Shown: positions 12,789 to 25,859, numbered from the stretch's first letter. The stretch is DNA of 64,000 nucleotides from Amaranthus tricolor (GCF_026212465.1 NC_080058.1:8175485-8239484), one strand, 5' to 3'. Notes: generated from the sequence alone by a model not told the origin. Made by a program: numbers and translations.

Positions 12789-13168
12789 TATTATTTTCAG
12801 TATTAATTTTGAAAGAATGTATAGAATATACAATATATTTATATACTTCTTCTGTTTCTTTCTCAAATGTCCCATGTAGTTTTGGGTTACTAACTTACTA
12901 TTTATCAATTACTTTTAATTTGTATTTAAATTCACGCATTAAAATATAGTCAAATGAAATTTTATTAGATTAGTTTCAATATAATTAAGTAATTAACATA
13001 TGTATGAAAAGTAAATAAAAGATTTATTTAAATGAAATAACAATCAGCATAAATACATAATGACTTCATTTTGAATGATCAAACATATACTTCTATAGTT
13101 CTATGAGTTTCATACGTCTGTACTCTGAACAAACATAAATTATTTATAGAAGTTGTGACAGATCGATA
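12789..13168. other. Upstream region of the F-box gene
   Basis: 380 bp of AT-rich DNA between the MITE and the F-box start codon. It contains Tc1/Stowaway-like debris (CAAATGTCCCATGTAG near 12865). No TATA box at a convincing distance from the start codon is visible. Confidence 0.5.
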
Positions 13169-16100
13169 ATGAACTACTTAAGCAAGTTACCTGAAGAGTG
13201 CGTCTCTACCATTCTTTCCCTCTCAAATCCGCGAGATGTTTGCCGAACAGCTGCTGCGTGTTCGGAGCTCCGATTGGCAGCACAATCGGATTTCGTATGG
13301 GAAAGCTTCCTGCCACACGATTATCTCCAAATACTTGCAAGGGCTGCTGATTCATCTTTGTTGCTTAAATGTGGTTCAAAGAAAGACTTGTTCTTTGTCC
13401 TTTGCAATTCTTTACTCATTGATGGTGGTAATAAGGTCAGTTCAATTAATTTTCTTTGTACCTTACTGCCCATTTGGTTATAATTGGTATTAAATGGTGC
13501 TAATGAAAATGAATTGTAGTGTAAATTTTCATGAAATATGCCAAGTCATTTCATGGTTATTAAACGGTGGTAATGCGAATATGTTGTAGTTGTAGTCTAT
13601 TATCATCTCTCTAAATGATAATGCACTGGAATGAATTTTATGAAGAAAATGAGATAATTAAGGTGGGATAAGTATGATTATCAAAGTTACAAGAGATTTT
13701 TCTAACAAAATTTCACTAACTTTGCATTATTATTTCCAACCATTTAATAACGACTATCAAACGGACCCTATAATTAAAGGGTATGTATTGTGTGGAACTT
13801 TTCATTAACATTCCAAATTAACATTCGAATAGATTTTTTAAATGGGCGACAACAACACAAATAAAGAAGTGATGAGGTAATTCATCATTATCATCCCATT
13901 CACTGTATTCCGTTTATAGAAAACTAAGGTCATTTTTTTTTATCCTTTTTTATTTATTTTCACATGATAATAGTAAGAGTTATTCCTATAGTTTATAAAA
14001 TGATGTGTAATTCACATGATACAAATGTAAATAAGGTTTACTTCTAAAATCAATTAATAATAGTAGGAGTTATTCCTATAGTTTAAAAAATAATGTAAAT
14101 TGTTTGTTCTCTTTCTTCAATGTGAGAGAACTCATATTTGAATAACAAATAAATACTTAAACACATACACACGTTGTCTAATTATGAAATTTTTGTTTCT
14201 CCGGTGCACATGAAACTAACTTTGCAAACACTTTTTTTTTATTACAAAGTTGGTGAGAGTAGAAAGGACCATGTGAAATTCGATTTCATAATATTATCTA
14301 GAAAAAATAAAACTTACTTTAATTGAAATAAAACTCAATTCTTTGCAAACTTTTTGTTAATTTTAATCAACTTTTGATGAATTTAAAAATAAAAATTTGG
14401 CCAATATTGTTTAATTATTTTGTGGACAGGATCCTTTCGTATCCACTTAGGGGTTATCAATCAATTATTATAATTGATATATAAATAATAAGGTTACTTT
14501 CAATCAATTATTGCAAACTCGTTAGTTTTGTAATTTCAATGAGGATTAGATGAAAACACTCTAATTTAATAAAAATACGGGTTTAAATTTGCTTGTCAAA
14601 TTAAATTGTATCCTTAATAAAAAAGTGTAGTTTGGAGATGATATGTATCAGATTTGAGTTGAGTTTAATTGGACCCAAACATAAATTCGAATCTATTAGT
14701 ATAAAAAGTTAAACTCAAATTCAAATTTATTAGATTTTAAAAAATTAGTCTGAAACACTAAAAATAGAAATGGATCCAACAGTCTTATATACCATCCTAG
14801 TTAGGGCAATTATTATTTTTATAGCTCCATTATTAATCATGAAGCTAAGCTTGTCATATTAGCCAAGTATGAAATTCATATATTGTTAATGTTGATTTTT
14901 GTTATTTGAAGTTAATTTTTGAACTTTCTAACATGGGTGCCCAACTTGGTGCAATGCAGATATTGAAAATTTGAAAAGGTTGAGTGAAAAAATAAAAAAA
15001 AATTAACAAAATAAATTAGTTTTTAAAAATTTTTCAAAAATAAGTTTGAAAATTCCAAACCTAAGGTTTGGAGAACAGTCAAATAGGACAAAATAGCTGT
15101 TCGCGGTTACTAATTGCGAACAACTATTTGACTTGTTTTGACCTGTTCACAGTTAGTTACTGCAAACAGATAGTTGCACAAATACACAGATAGCTGTTCG
15201 CAGTTAAAAAGTTAAAGTTGTTCCCAGTTACTAAGTGGGAACAACTATTTTTGTCTTTTTTGACTTGTTCGCAATTACTAACTACAAACAGTCCCAAACC
15301 TTAAGTTTGGATATTTCACGCTTATTTGATATAAATTTAAAAGTTAAATTATTTAGTTCATTTTTTTGAATTTTTGTCTTATTGTTTTCAAATTTTGTGC
15401 AGATATTTAGGTTAGACAGATTAACTGGACTAAAATCCTACGTTTTGTCTGCAAGAGACCTGTCAATTGCTTGGGCTACTAACCCAATCTATTGGTCTTG
15501 GAAAAAATTACATATGTCAAGGTTTGTTACTTTCTTACTCATCTCAAATTTAAAGTGCTTTTAAAAGTCAAATATTCTTGTAACCGATCGTCTTTAGGTA
15601 AACCATCTAAAATAAAAAGTTTATATACTAAGGATTTATACTATTGGGCCATTTAACCCTTATATAAGATGATTTACACATTTAAATCGTCTTATAAAAA
15701 AATTTTATGTTTAAAGTTTCTTGTTCGTATGTTTTTTCGTACTTTTGTTGTTATAAACCTTACAAATTATTAATCTCTATTAGTAGTTATTAATATTATT
15801 TTATTGAGGTTTTTTAAATAGGGTTGACTTTTTAAATTGGTTTTATTTTTAAAGTTATAGATAGATTTATTCCTTTGTTGCCCTAGATAATATTTAATGA
15901 GTCTTATTTAAATTTTATATCTTTTTTAAATATTTACACCACATTAAATGACTGTTATTTTTTGTTCTAAACTTGTTATATATAAGTTGTATTTTTCATG
16001 TAATAGACCATAGAACTAATCTGTTAGTACATATGGTCGATTCCTATCTTCATAGAATAGAATATTACAATCAAAATTAATTTTACCTATTAAATTTTAT

Positions 16101-16680
16101 TAACTCTATCTATAATATATAATTGTTTTTACTAAGAAGTTTGAATATAAGTGAAAAAATCCTAATTTAAGTTATTCCCTTAATTTTAAGGTTTAGTGAA
16201 AGTGTGGAACTTAGAACAACATCATGGCTAGAAATCCAAGGCAATATAAAGATCAAAATGCTATCACCAAACACAACATATGGTGCTTATTTGATTTTCA
16301 ACATCTCTCAAAGTGGATATGGTTTGGATATTATGCCTATAGAAATATCCCTCGAAGTGGGCAGTGATCTAGTGTGCTACAATACTGTATACCTGCGCCA
16401 AGATCATGAGAAGAAGCATCAAATCCAATGGTTGTTATACTATAATCGCACAGAAATGCTGATATCAAGGGTTAATCAAGGGCCTGAGAGAAATGTTCCT
16501 GTACTCCCGGGTGTACGCAATGATGGGTGGATGGAAATTGAGTTAGGACGATTTTTTTGTGATGAAATTTATAGTGATGAGGAGATTGTGAAGATGAGTT
16601 TGATGGAGATCAAAGGGCATCATTTAAAGGGTGGTCTTATTGTTGAAGGAATTGAAATTAGGCCGTTACATTTGAAATAA
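13169..16680 (+). CDS. F-box protein of the PP2-B (phloem protein 2-like) family
   Basis: Three exons fit without a break: 13169-13435, 15403-15521 and 16191-16680 (intron phases 0 and 2, all GT/AG), giving 291 residues. Residues about 4-47 form an F-box (LSKLPEECVSTILSLSNPRDVC...), which docks on SKP1 in SCF ubiquitin ligases. Residues about 100-290 are the PP2 lectin-like domain, with SARDLSIAWATNPIYWSW, WLEIQGNIKIKMLSPNTTYGAYL and VRNDGWMEIELGRFF. Three exons, a short middle exon and this length are usual for PP2-B genes. Expected to act as a cytosolic or nuclear substrate adaptor, possibly glycan-binding; the substrate is unknown. Oddity: intron 1 (13436-15402) ends inside a transposon target duplication, so the acceptor AG is a duplicated copy. 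No start alternative is needed; the ATG precedes the F-box by three residues. Confidence 0.9.
14964..15397. mobile_element. Mutator-type MITE at the exon 2 splice acceptor of the F-box gene
   Basis: 434 bp flanked by the perfect 9-bp duplication TGCAGATAT (14955-14963 and 15398-15406), the target size of Mutator elements. The ends are inverted repeats of roughly 100 bp: left TGAAAATTTGAAAA, right read inversely CAAAATTTGAAAAC, continuing to CCAAACCTAAGGTTTGG versus CCAAACTTAAGGTTTGG. The centre carries several short inverted repeats on the theme GTTCGCAGTTACTAA. The duplicated 9-mer includes the acceptor AG and the first four bases of exon 2. The end sequence GAAAATTTGAA is shared with the element at 60697-61730. 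Confidence 0.88.
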
Positions 16681-16682
16681 TT

Positions 16683-17160
16683 TGCTAAGATCGATACGAT
16701 TGCTAAGAATTTAGATGAATGATACCATCAACAAAGAATAAACAACGTTTGATAAAGTAAACTTGCAAAGTGACACAAAGATTTAAGGAGGTTCACCCAA
16801 TAATGACTACGTCCTCCGTCGTGTGTAATTTCTGTTTATACTATATCAATGAAGTATAAAATACTCTTACAAATAAAGTATTATAATTGTGTAAGAGATA
16901 AAACAAAAGGCTATGTGTTTGGCTTAGGGGTTGTGTTTTTATGTGTGTTTGAGTAAGTATGAGAGCTCTATTTATAATACTAAGTACATTCAATGACAAT
17001 TGCTCACTTAATACATACTTAATATTGAATAATGAATGATATGAAACAGCTCCAAGAACTTAAAAGGTCGAAAACCAGCATCCTAGGCATGTTAGAGAAA
17101 CCGCTCGACCAAAACAGAGAGTTCGCTCGGTCTAATCAGGGGCCATCTAGTCAATCAACA
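16683..17160 (-). repeat. Antisense copia-type LTR, probably solo or truncated
   Basis: Read on the minus strand the segment begins TGTTGATTGACTAGATGG at 17160. It has a TATA box, TATTATAAATAGAGC (about 16965-16979), then GGTGAACCTCCTTAAATC (around 16785-16802), a phrase also typical of the LTR at 35335-36021. The right border abuts copia coding sequence of the opposite orientation at 17161. The left border is uncertain because no target duplication was found; it begins within a few bases of the F-box stop codon, so it may supply the gene's 3' UTR. Confidence 0.55.
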
Positions 17161-17162
17161 CT

Positions 17163-18854
17163 ATTCTTAAGAAACCTAGACGAGTTATCAGGAAGCCTGT
17201 TAGATTGATTGAAGAGATGGAAGGAAGAAATTGCTTTGTTGAGAATTTGACAAGTTATACATTGAGTGTAGCTGATGATGTAGAGTCATATGAACCTGCC
17301 ACGTATAAACAAGCAATTAGTTGTAGTGAGTCGGCGCAATGGCTTGCTGCAATGGGTGAAGAGATGCAGTCTCTTTACAAGAATAGAGTGTGGGAACTTG
17401 TGAAGGTACCAAAGGGGAGAAAGCTTGTAGGGTGCAAGTGGATTTTTAAGAAGAAAGAAGGATCATCTAAATCTGAGAAAGTTCGTTTTAAGGCTAGGCT
17501 AGTTGTAAAGGGGTTTAGTCAGGTAGAAGGGGTTGATTTTGTGGAGATATTCTCACCAGTGGTTCGACATACTTCTATTCGTGTGCTATTGTCGATTATA
17601 GCACATTTTGACCTTGAGTCGGAGCAGCTGGATGTTAAGACGATTTTCCTTCATGGCGATTTGGAGGAAGAGATTTTGATGAAGCAGCCCGAGGGATTCG
17701 AGATTCTAGAGAAAGAGCACTATGCATGTAGATTGCTAAAGTCATTGTATGGACTTAAGCAATCTCCTCGACAATGGTGCAAGTGGTTTGATTCTTTTAT
17801 GGTTTCGCATGGTTTTGATAGGAACTCATATGATTGCTGTGTGTATCATAATAAGCTAGATAATAGTTCCATGATTTATCTGTTGTTATATGTTGATGAC
17901 ATGCTTGTTGCCACAAAGAATAAACCCGATGTTGTTAGACTTAAAGAGTTGCTTAGCTCGGAATTTGACATGAAGGATTTGGGTCCAGCTAAGAAGATTT
18001 TGGGTATGAAAATCTAAAGGGATCGGGCTAGGGGTAAACTTTTCTTGACTCTAAAAAGTTACATCGAAAAGATTTTGTCTCGTTTTGAGATGGAGAAATC
18101 GAATCCTATAAGTACACCAACATTTATGAGCTGCAAATTGTCTTTGTCTATGTCACCTCAAACTGAGAAGGAGTTAGCGTACATGTCTAGGGTCCCTTAT
18201 GCCAACACAGTTGGTTGTTTGATGTATGCTATGGTCTGTACTAGGCCGGATATTGCGCATGCTGTTAGTGTTGTGAGTAGGTTCATGGCTCGACCTGAGA
18301 GAGAGCACTGGCAGAGGGTGAAAAGAATTTTTCGCTATTTAAGAGGGACAACTGATATTGGTCTTGTGTATGGGAATCGTAAGGAGTGTTTGGTAACTGG
18401 ATATAGTGATTCTGATTATGCAGCTGATGTGGATACCAGGAGGTCGGTGACTGGGTATGTGTTTACTTTGGGTGATTCTGTGGTTAGTTGGAAGTCTACA
18501 TTACAATCTTCGGTTACATTGTCTACTACTGAAGCTAAGTACATGGCTTTAACTTCTGCAGCTAAGGAGTCTATATGGCTCAAAGGCCTTGTAGGTGAAC
18601 TGGGTATCGCACAGGATTTTGCTACGATGTATTGTAATAGTCTAAGTGCCATTTGTTTAGCTAAAGACCAAGTATACCATGATCAGACCAAGTACATTGA
18701 TGTCAGGTATCATTTCTTGCGTACTGACAAGAGGGTAAAGGTAAAGAAGATCGAGACCACTGACAACCCAGCTGATTTATTTACTAAGTATGTTCCATTT
18801 ACTAAGTTTAAACATTGCTTAGACTTGCTAAATATTGATTACTATGTGATGTAG
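17163..18854 (+). pseudogene. Ty1-copia remnant: reverse transcriptase and RNase H
   Basis: 5'-truncated pol. Reverse transcriptase runs from YEPATYKQAISCSESAQWLAAM through LVGCKWIFKKKEG and YVDDMLVATKN. RNase H follows, with YSDSDYAADVDTRRSVTGY and a DQTKYIDVRYHFLR motif near the end. A TAA at 18015-18017 interrupts the frame once (KI-stop-RDRARGK); otherwise it is open to the stop at 18852-18854. Gag, protease, integrase and the 5' LTR are missing. It resembles the Tnt1/Tork branch rather than the element at 7796-12763. A 3' LTR follows at 19140 after about 285 bp of untranslated DNA. Confidence 0.9.
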
Positions 18855-19139
18855 TTGGCCCTTAGGGGCGGTGTTGGGGAGCTCCTGTTGTAGGCATGTT
18901 GGCCTTAAGGTGGAGCTTACCAAAGGCTTGTGATGCAGGTGGAGCATTATGAGTTGTTATACTTGGTGACAAGTATGTGATGGGTCTTGGTTGGAGACTT
19001 GTCATGATGAGTCTAGGTTGAAGACTTATCGAGATGTACGGCTTATGCATGAGCTTTGCGTTGGGTTTTGGCTTGAGATATATTCACTATGTGTTGATGA
19101 GATCGTTTGCTAAATACGAGTTTTCGTCAAAGTGGAGAT

Positions 19140-19657
19140 TGTTGATTAATGGTGACTCAAACTAGCAAACACCATTGAAGAAGATGGGTATGGGTCAAAG
19201 AGGAGGTCCGCAGGGCGCGGAGAAGCTGCTGCCTTAGTCCACGGGGCGCGGAGTGCATTCTGTCTCCATTTCGCAGCTCGCGGTAGTTGTACACGACTCA
19301 CGAAATGGTAGTTTCTTTTCGCGGGAGGTGTCTTTTAGGACGGTTACTTTGTGTTTATTATGTAATAACTTCCTTTTATTGGGCATTAGTATATAAACTC
19401 TCATTCCAGGATTAATTCATAATAATTCACAAATTGAGAGAGATCACAAGAGAGCCATTAATTTGTGAATGTAATTGCGATTTATCTTGTAAATTCTTTG
19501 CAATCATAGTGAAAACATTTAATCTCGATGTCGGTGGACGTAACTATCACATTGATAGTGAACCACATTAAATCTCGTGTCATTTTCTTATTGTTTGCAT
19601 TGAATTTCTTATTGATTCATTATTGTTCATCGAACTTGGTTCCGCTGTCGCACAACA
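19140..19657 (+). repeat. 3' LTR of the truncated copia remnant
   Basis: Preceded by a purine-rich tract, CAAAGTGGAGAT (19128-19139), as in Tnt1-like elements. The segment starts TGTTG and ends CAACA, giving the short inverted repeat of an LTR, and contains TAGTATATAAACTC (about 19387-19400) as TATA box. The right end is inferred from this inverted repeat only, since the 5' LTR is missing. Confidence 0.65.
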
Positions 19658-21335
19658 TTTGACAAAAAAGTTGTAGGATTCTATGACATTTCATCACGTT
19701 TGCTTTTAATACCATGTAAAAAATTAACTATTAAGAAATCTAAGCAAATGGAAATATCTCTCAGTAGATTCTTCATAAAAGGGTTTCTTAGTGCTTCTAA
19801 GACATAGATTTTCATGTGGATACCAATTAGTTAAAATTGTAAAAATCATATAGAAGTGCTGATGTGGTAAATAAAATCCAAGAAAAAGTTACATTTTATT
19901 TTTAGCATAGGGGCTAATAAATCATAAAAAGATCCTTGCATGTGACCAAACTATTCTAAAGACCTAATCTCAATCCCTTCAACAAACTAGGCCCCCATTT
20001 AGATTTGTTTCTTTGATCTCTGTCATACACCTTCATCAGCGAATCGATATTCTAATTGTAGAATTTATAAACAAATCAAAGTTTGAAAAACATAAAAATT
20101 TCATCTGATTTCAGATGTAAAACTGAAAAATAAAAATTGACCAAAAAAAAAAACGAACCCTCAGCGAATCATAGAAATAAAATCGATCAAGGGTAGATCA
20201 GAATTAGCATGGTTTAGATTTACAACATCACAGGGTATACGTTACATAATCAAATCAAAATCATTTGTAATACACATGGAATTGATAAAGTAAGCTCAGA
20301 TAAATGTTGGAAAAATATTCAATTCCCTGTTCTTCAAAAAGAACTCATAATGAGCTGGGTATTAAACATTTATCATCATAGCCGCAATCATTTTTCAATT
20401 CTAAGTAAAAACAAATTTAACAATTGATAATACCTTTCATAAATGGAAGAGAGAAGAATTTCAAGAGGCGGAAATAAAGAAGATGAGTGTGCAGGATTAG
20501 TATGCAATTTAGGTTTGTATTTATATGGAGAAATGGAGGCGGAAATCGGAAGGGTTTAGGGTTTATTGTTCCCTACTCCTTATCAAAGTAAGTACACTTA
20601 TCAAACGAGGCCCATTACTAACTCACTAGACCCAGGACTAGGAGTCATCTTTGGCCCGATCATGGGTATTTTAATTTTAAGTTTTTTTTTTAAAATAAAA
20701 TAATTAATTGATAAAAATGTCATACGGTATTTACAAGAGAGTAATAATCGATCAAATACAAAACAATTGTAATTAAATAAAATTTTATATAGAAAAAATC
20801 ACAATCACTATAATTTTAAGTTATACTTGTGAAAAACCGTTTTCGGTAAGACTGCTTAATTTATATATAGGGTGTGTCTCGTAGTGGAATACATTACCTT
20901 AGCGAAATCATTTTAAAAGGAAGGGTGGTTGAAAGGTTTTATTGGTGAGTTGTCTCATAGTTTAGGTTTGGTGTTGTGTTCATTGTGATAGTAAAAGTCC
21001 AATTACACTTGGTTAGAAATCAAATTCTTGTCATAGGCGAACCAAACATATTAATATTAAGTATAACTCTATTCATAATGAGATTGAATCGAAAAGGTTA
21101 ACTTTGGTAAATATTACAATGGAAGACATTCCCTAAGATATGATGACTAAAGCTTGCCATCTACCAAGTTTAATCCATGTGTAAATTTTGATTGGGCTTG
21201 CTCTCTTCTTTAGTATATGATTTACTCGTGTGTTGGAGTGAAGATAGAGTTTTGAGGTGATGCATGTAATTTGCAAATAAAAAGAGAATGTGAATGCTCA
21301 CCAATAACAGTGTTTGAGATTTTTACATATCTTTA
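19658..21335. other. Intergenic spacer, no supported gene
   Basis: AT-rich with stops in every frame. A patch at 20440-20575 is richer in purines (GGAGAAATGGAGGCGGAAATC) but has no recognisable protein. Nothing else visible. Confidence 0.55.
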
Positions 21336-21749
21336 GAGTTATTTGGTATTTAGGAATGGGAATTTGGGGATTAAAATTTAAAAGGTGGGATTGGAATTGA
21401 AATTATTTGTTGGAAATTGTTAAAATATAATCTAAACTCTTATTTGGTATATGTGAGAATGAGAATAGGAATAAATTATAAATTTACCATTTTGCCCTTT
21501 TTAAATAAAATAACATATGTAGGTTTTTTTTTATTGAATATGGGTAAATTAGTCTTTTTTCTTTTATTTCAATTCCCACCCCTATTACCAAACCCCCATG
21601 TTATTAATTTCTTAGGAATTAATGGGGTCAAATCTCATTCCCAATCCGACCTTCATTTTCCAATCCTCCCACTAAACAAACATGGAAAATAAAATTTTTT
21701 GAATATAAATTCCCATCCCACCCTTTAATACTACATACCAAATACCCTC
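21336..21749. mobile_element. MITE-like element with inverted ends (414 bp)
   Basis: Left end GAGTTATTTGGTATTTAGGA and right end, read inversely, GAGGGTATTTGGTATGTAGT form an imperfect inverted repeat. A related phrase (GGGAATTTGGGG versus GGGATGGGAATTT) follows. The flanking triplets are TTA and TTG, close to the TWA target of PIF/Harbinger elements but not identical. No coding capacity. Confidence 0.55.
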
Positions 21750-23969
21750 TTGGTGTTTATGTGATTTGAACATCATGCTAGCTCTTGATTATGTTTTATA
21801 AGTTAAGTGTCATGTGTTGATGATATGGTGTACTCAAGTTAAGGTGGAGAATTTTAGGGTGCCTTGAGTCCTTAAAAACTTAGGTATAGTTGTGGGACAC
21901 CACTAGGAACAAATGGTAAATATAGTGTGTCCAAATGAGGTGCTTAAGAAGATGTTGAAAAACCAGCTTGTGGCTTATTTCAAAAGTAAAGGTCGAGTCG
22001 GTTTTTTGAGCTGGCCATAGGAAAGACGACTTGACTTTTGTTTCTACCAGCTTCTTCTTGTTCATGAATTTTGTTTTACTCTTCCTTTGCTTTAAGGCTT
22101 AAGTACTTATGATGAATGTGGTTGTGATTAATTTATATACTATAAATAATCAAAAATTGATATTTTAAATAAACAATTTACTTAATCTTTCTCTAGCTAT
22201 AATCACACCCTAATCTCTCCCAAATCTCTCTTATTCCAAATTAACCAAGTACACCACCGTAAGCCATACAAGCTTTATGAAGCTATTCTTCATCCATAAA
22301 CACATCTAGGCCACATCTAGGCTAGATAGTAGATGTAGCCCACATTAGGAGAATCACTTTAAATTTCTTTGTGTTGATTATTGTTGACTGTTAAATGTGC
22401 ATTCATTGTTTGTTTAAGAATTAGGCTTTAATGTTGATCTTTTACTTTCACCCCAGACTCCAATTGCCCAAGAGTTACTGTCTTTTCCCATTTTAATCTC
22501 GAGCGAGATTAATGTTAGCATCGACCAAAATTTTAGTATGTTACTGACAGTCGACAGAAGCTTCTTCAACCACTCCTCTTAATTCTTTTCACGTTCCATA
22601 CTTTGTTCAACTCATCAAATATCAATAAAAATATAAAAATAAAGCAAATTATTTGAGACAAATTAAAAATAAAAAGAACCCAAATTAAAGAGCAAGAAAG
22701 AAAAAAAATACTCATGTTTTTTCCAAAATATAAATAATCTCAATTGACACTTCTAACAATAAGGTAATAATTATATCCGCCCCGACCCCCGACATGCTAT
22801 TTCAGATCAAGTATGATACTCAAAATTGGACATTTGTCCATATTTGAGTTTCCTCATCGTATGTGATTGGACATCACTAAATTGGTGTGATTAGTAAATA
22901 GTAATGGCCATGGGATACCACCAATACCATTATTAGTAATTCACTCCATTGCTTATGTCGGCATACCATCTGAATCTGAATTATACTTCTAAACGAGAGG
23001 GAACCCAATACGAGTAACATCTTATTTTTTTTGATGTCACCGTCGGGATGGCTTTCAACTATTTCACTCATTTCATCGGATGACCTCAAACACTAACTCT
23101 TAATCTACATCTACATTGGACAAAAATCATATAGTTGTATATGGTTATTGGTGAATGATCATTATCAAGTACTTATCCTATATAAAGCTAATTTCCGTGA
23201 TTTGTATATTACCAAAAACAAAATATATACCAATAAGGTAAACAAAACAAAAAAATTAAATTAAAATTTTAAAAGCCCACTCTATCAAATTATTCCACAT
23301 AAATTTAATTTGTCAATATTACAAATCAACGTTATTTACTTAGATTGGCTCTTTTTTTAAAGTCCCTACATGTGTAAATGTATTGTTATTCATATGAGAT
23401 AGAGTTGCTCTTTAACTAATAATATTCTAGTTGATTATTATCTTTAGGTCGTTGGTTAGTCAAAAAGCTAAGAAAACGTTTAGTAAGTGACTTTTGACTT
23501 TTAAGTCAAAATGAAAAAATTATTTTAGTAAGATTTTCTAAATGATTTTTGCCCACTTTTCCTCTAATGACAACTAACAATTACGTCTAATTATATCAAA
23601 TATCTTTATAAACAATCTATATAGTCAACTAGCTTTGAAAAAGTTAACACATTCAGTTGATCAAATAAACTAATTGAGAAAGTCAACAACTAATATTCAT
23701 ATGCCAAAGACGCCAAAATGAGTTATTTATAAGTTATGGGAGTTCTTCACCTTCTTTGTGCTAAAAAATGTCATAAATTCACTTTCCTCATTTAAATGGT
23801 TATCCATGTCCATTTCTCAAAATTTATCATACTATAGAGTCATGTTTATTATTAGGCCTTTATAACTATGAATTTGATTAAATAATCATTTTCAATGAGG
23901 TATACTATTTCCTTTCGGTGGTTTAAAACAATTTAAGGACACGCACATGTAAGTATGAGTGTTGATGCA
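21750..23969. other. Intergenic spacer, no supported gene
   Basis: AT-rich, stops in all frames, only short open frames with no recognisable motif. No repeats of note. Confidence 0.5.
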
Positions 23970-24333
23970 CTCACTAAAGTTGGATTAATAATTGGTATTA
24001 CAATACTATATTGTTAAATTACAATAGTTAAATTTATAATTTTATAAAATTGATATTATAATACTATATAGTTGGGATTAATACTACAACATTGGTATTA
24101 TAAATTACACAATTGGTATTATAATGCTACAAAGTTGATATTATAATATTACAATTGGTGTTATAATACAAGCAAATGATATAATACTACAAAATTGATA
24201 TTATGATAATACAAGCAAATAACATTGTTATAGTTGAATTTTGTCATAATCCATACCAAACAATGTTATAATTTCAATTAAATAATGTTATAACTCCAAC
24301 TAAACAATTTTATAGTCCCAATTAAACTATGTT
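23970..24333. repeat. Degenerate AT-rich minisatellite, left part
   Basis: Many diverged copies of units such as ATTGGTATTATAATACTACAA (to about 24230), then ACAATGTTATAATYYCAAYTAA (24250-24333). The second unit resumes at 35277-35334 and again at 36022-36170, so the array was split by the CACTA element and the solo LTR. Confidence 0.75.
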
Positions 24334-24357
24334 CATTACCAAAAAAAATCGCATTCT

Positions 24358-24628
24358 TCCACGCTTAAAAATGTTATTGTTCACGCTTATATGTGAGGTT
24401 AAAATAATTTCATACGCTTAAATAAATGTGCGGAAAATTTCTGTGGGGGATTTTCGCCCACGTTTATTAAGCGTGCGAAAATGCGCATCCAGCCACGCTT
24501 ATAAGCGTGGGGAAATTCACTTCCAGTCACACTTATAAGCGTGGGGACATTATATTCACTTATAAGCGTGGTGGTAAGTAAAGCACATTCCCATTGTTTA
24601 TACCTGTTTATCCACACTTATAAGCGTG
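24358..24628. repeat. Left subterminal palindromic repeats of the CACTA element
   Basis: About eight copies of a palindromic 18-mer related to CCACGCTTATAAGCGTGG. The best copy is at 24493-24510; others lie near 24358, 24379, 24458, 24525, 24554 and 24610. In CACTA elements such subterminal repeats bind the element's own DNA-binding protein and are needed for transposition (known for En/Spm TnpA). Confidence 0.88.
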
Positions 24629-25469
24629 GGTAAGGCAGATGGTAGCTATTTTTAAACTAATTTTGGCGGGAAAATTTGTTCCATTAATTTTTTGATTTTT
24701 TTCTATTATAGTATAATTATTATTTATAATAATTATTATATTAACAAAGGTAAAAAAAAGGGGTCAATATACGATGATGCATGTGTATATTGTCTTCGAT
24801 TACTACATTAAGATTACAAATTTTGTCAATCTTAACAAACAAAATATCTAAATATACAAAAAAATACCTTTGTCATGATATTACAATACAAAACTAAAAA
24901 CCAATGTAAAACGTCTTCATAACTGCTTTTGGATGCTTGTATTTGGTAGTAGTCATTGTTGTAGTTGTTCCTTAGTGGTCGCCTAAACACAGAGTAGTAC
25001 ATTTTTTTAGCTTCGTTACAAAGTATATATATACCTATAATAATAGTTATGAACGGAAATTACTTTTTTTCCATCCTTTGTAATTTGACGTACAACAACT
25101 CATTAACATTTGTGCATTAGCTCTTTTTTTGCTTCCATTCATTACCTAAAATTATAAAATAACGATTAAAGAGTCATCGATACAAACAAATTAATTACAA
25201 CGAAATAATATTAACTATTAACTAATTTGTGTTGATTTGTATTGTACTGTAGCAACAAATGTTCTAACTATAATCTGTCGTGGAAACTCTGATGTTGATT
25301 TGTAATGATTAGTATTGTACTGCAGCTTGCACAACAACACTACGAAAACTACATCAAATCAGCACTACATCAACTAGTATCAATTCTGTCCTACTGCAGC
25401 AACAAGTATTAATTTTATCCTACAGCAACTAGTATTAATTCTGTCCTACAGCAACTAGTATTACTTATG
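24629..25469. other. CACTA interior, left of the nested Mutator element
   Basis: Non-coding AT-rich DNA. From 25240 to 25465 it contains a run of diverged copies of the phrase CTACAGCAACTAGTATTAATT. This resumes after the nested element (32590-32700: CTACTGCAGCACTATAGG, AGCAACAAATCAG), showing that the Mutator element interrupted a repetitive tract. Confidence 0.6.
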
Positions 25470-25859
25470 GGACTTACTAAATTTCGCCATCTTTTTTTAT
25501 TTTTTCGCCACCCTTCCCCGAAATTACGTATTTGTTCCTGAAGTTTAAAAAATTACAAAATTGCCACTGGACTTAAAACTTAATTAATAAATGTAAATCA
25601 CACTTAATAACACTATTAACACTTTAATCCGAAAGATTTGTCTATATATATCGAATTTTCAGACGCATATGAAGTACGAATTCAAACACGGCACTATCTC
25701 TCTAAAAACTCTCTAAAAACGTTGTTCGATTTTAAACAAGCTGTTACCTGTAATCGGTTAACTATGGCTAATGAAAGCGATTATGAATCGGATGCGGTAC
25801 GTAAATTTTTTGATTTGAATCGTTGGAAAATTTTTTTTAAAAAAATAAATAAATAAATC

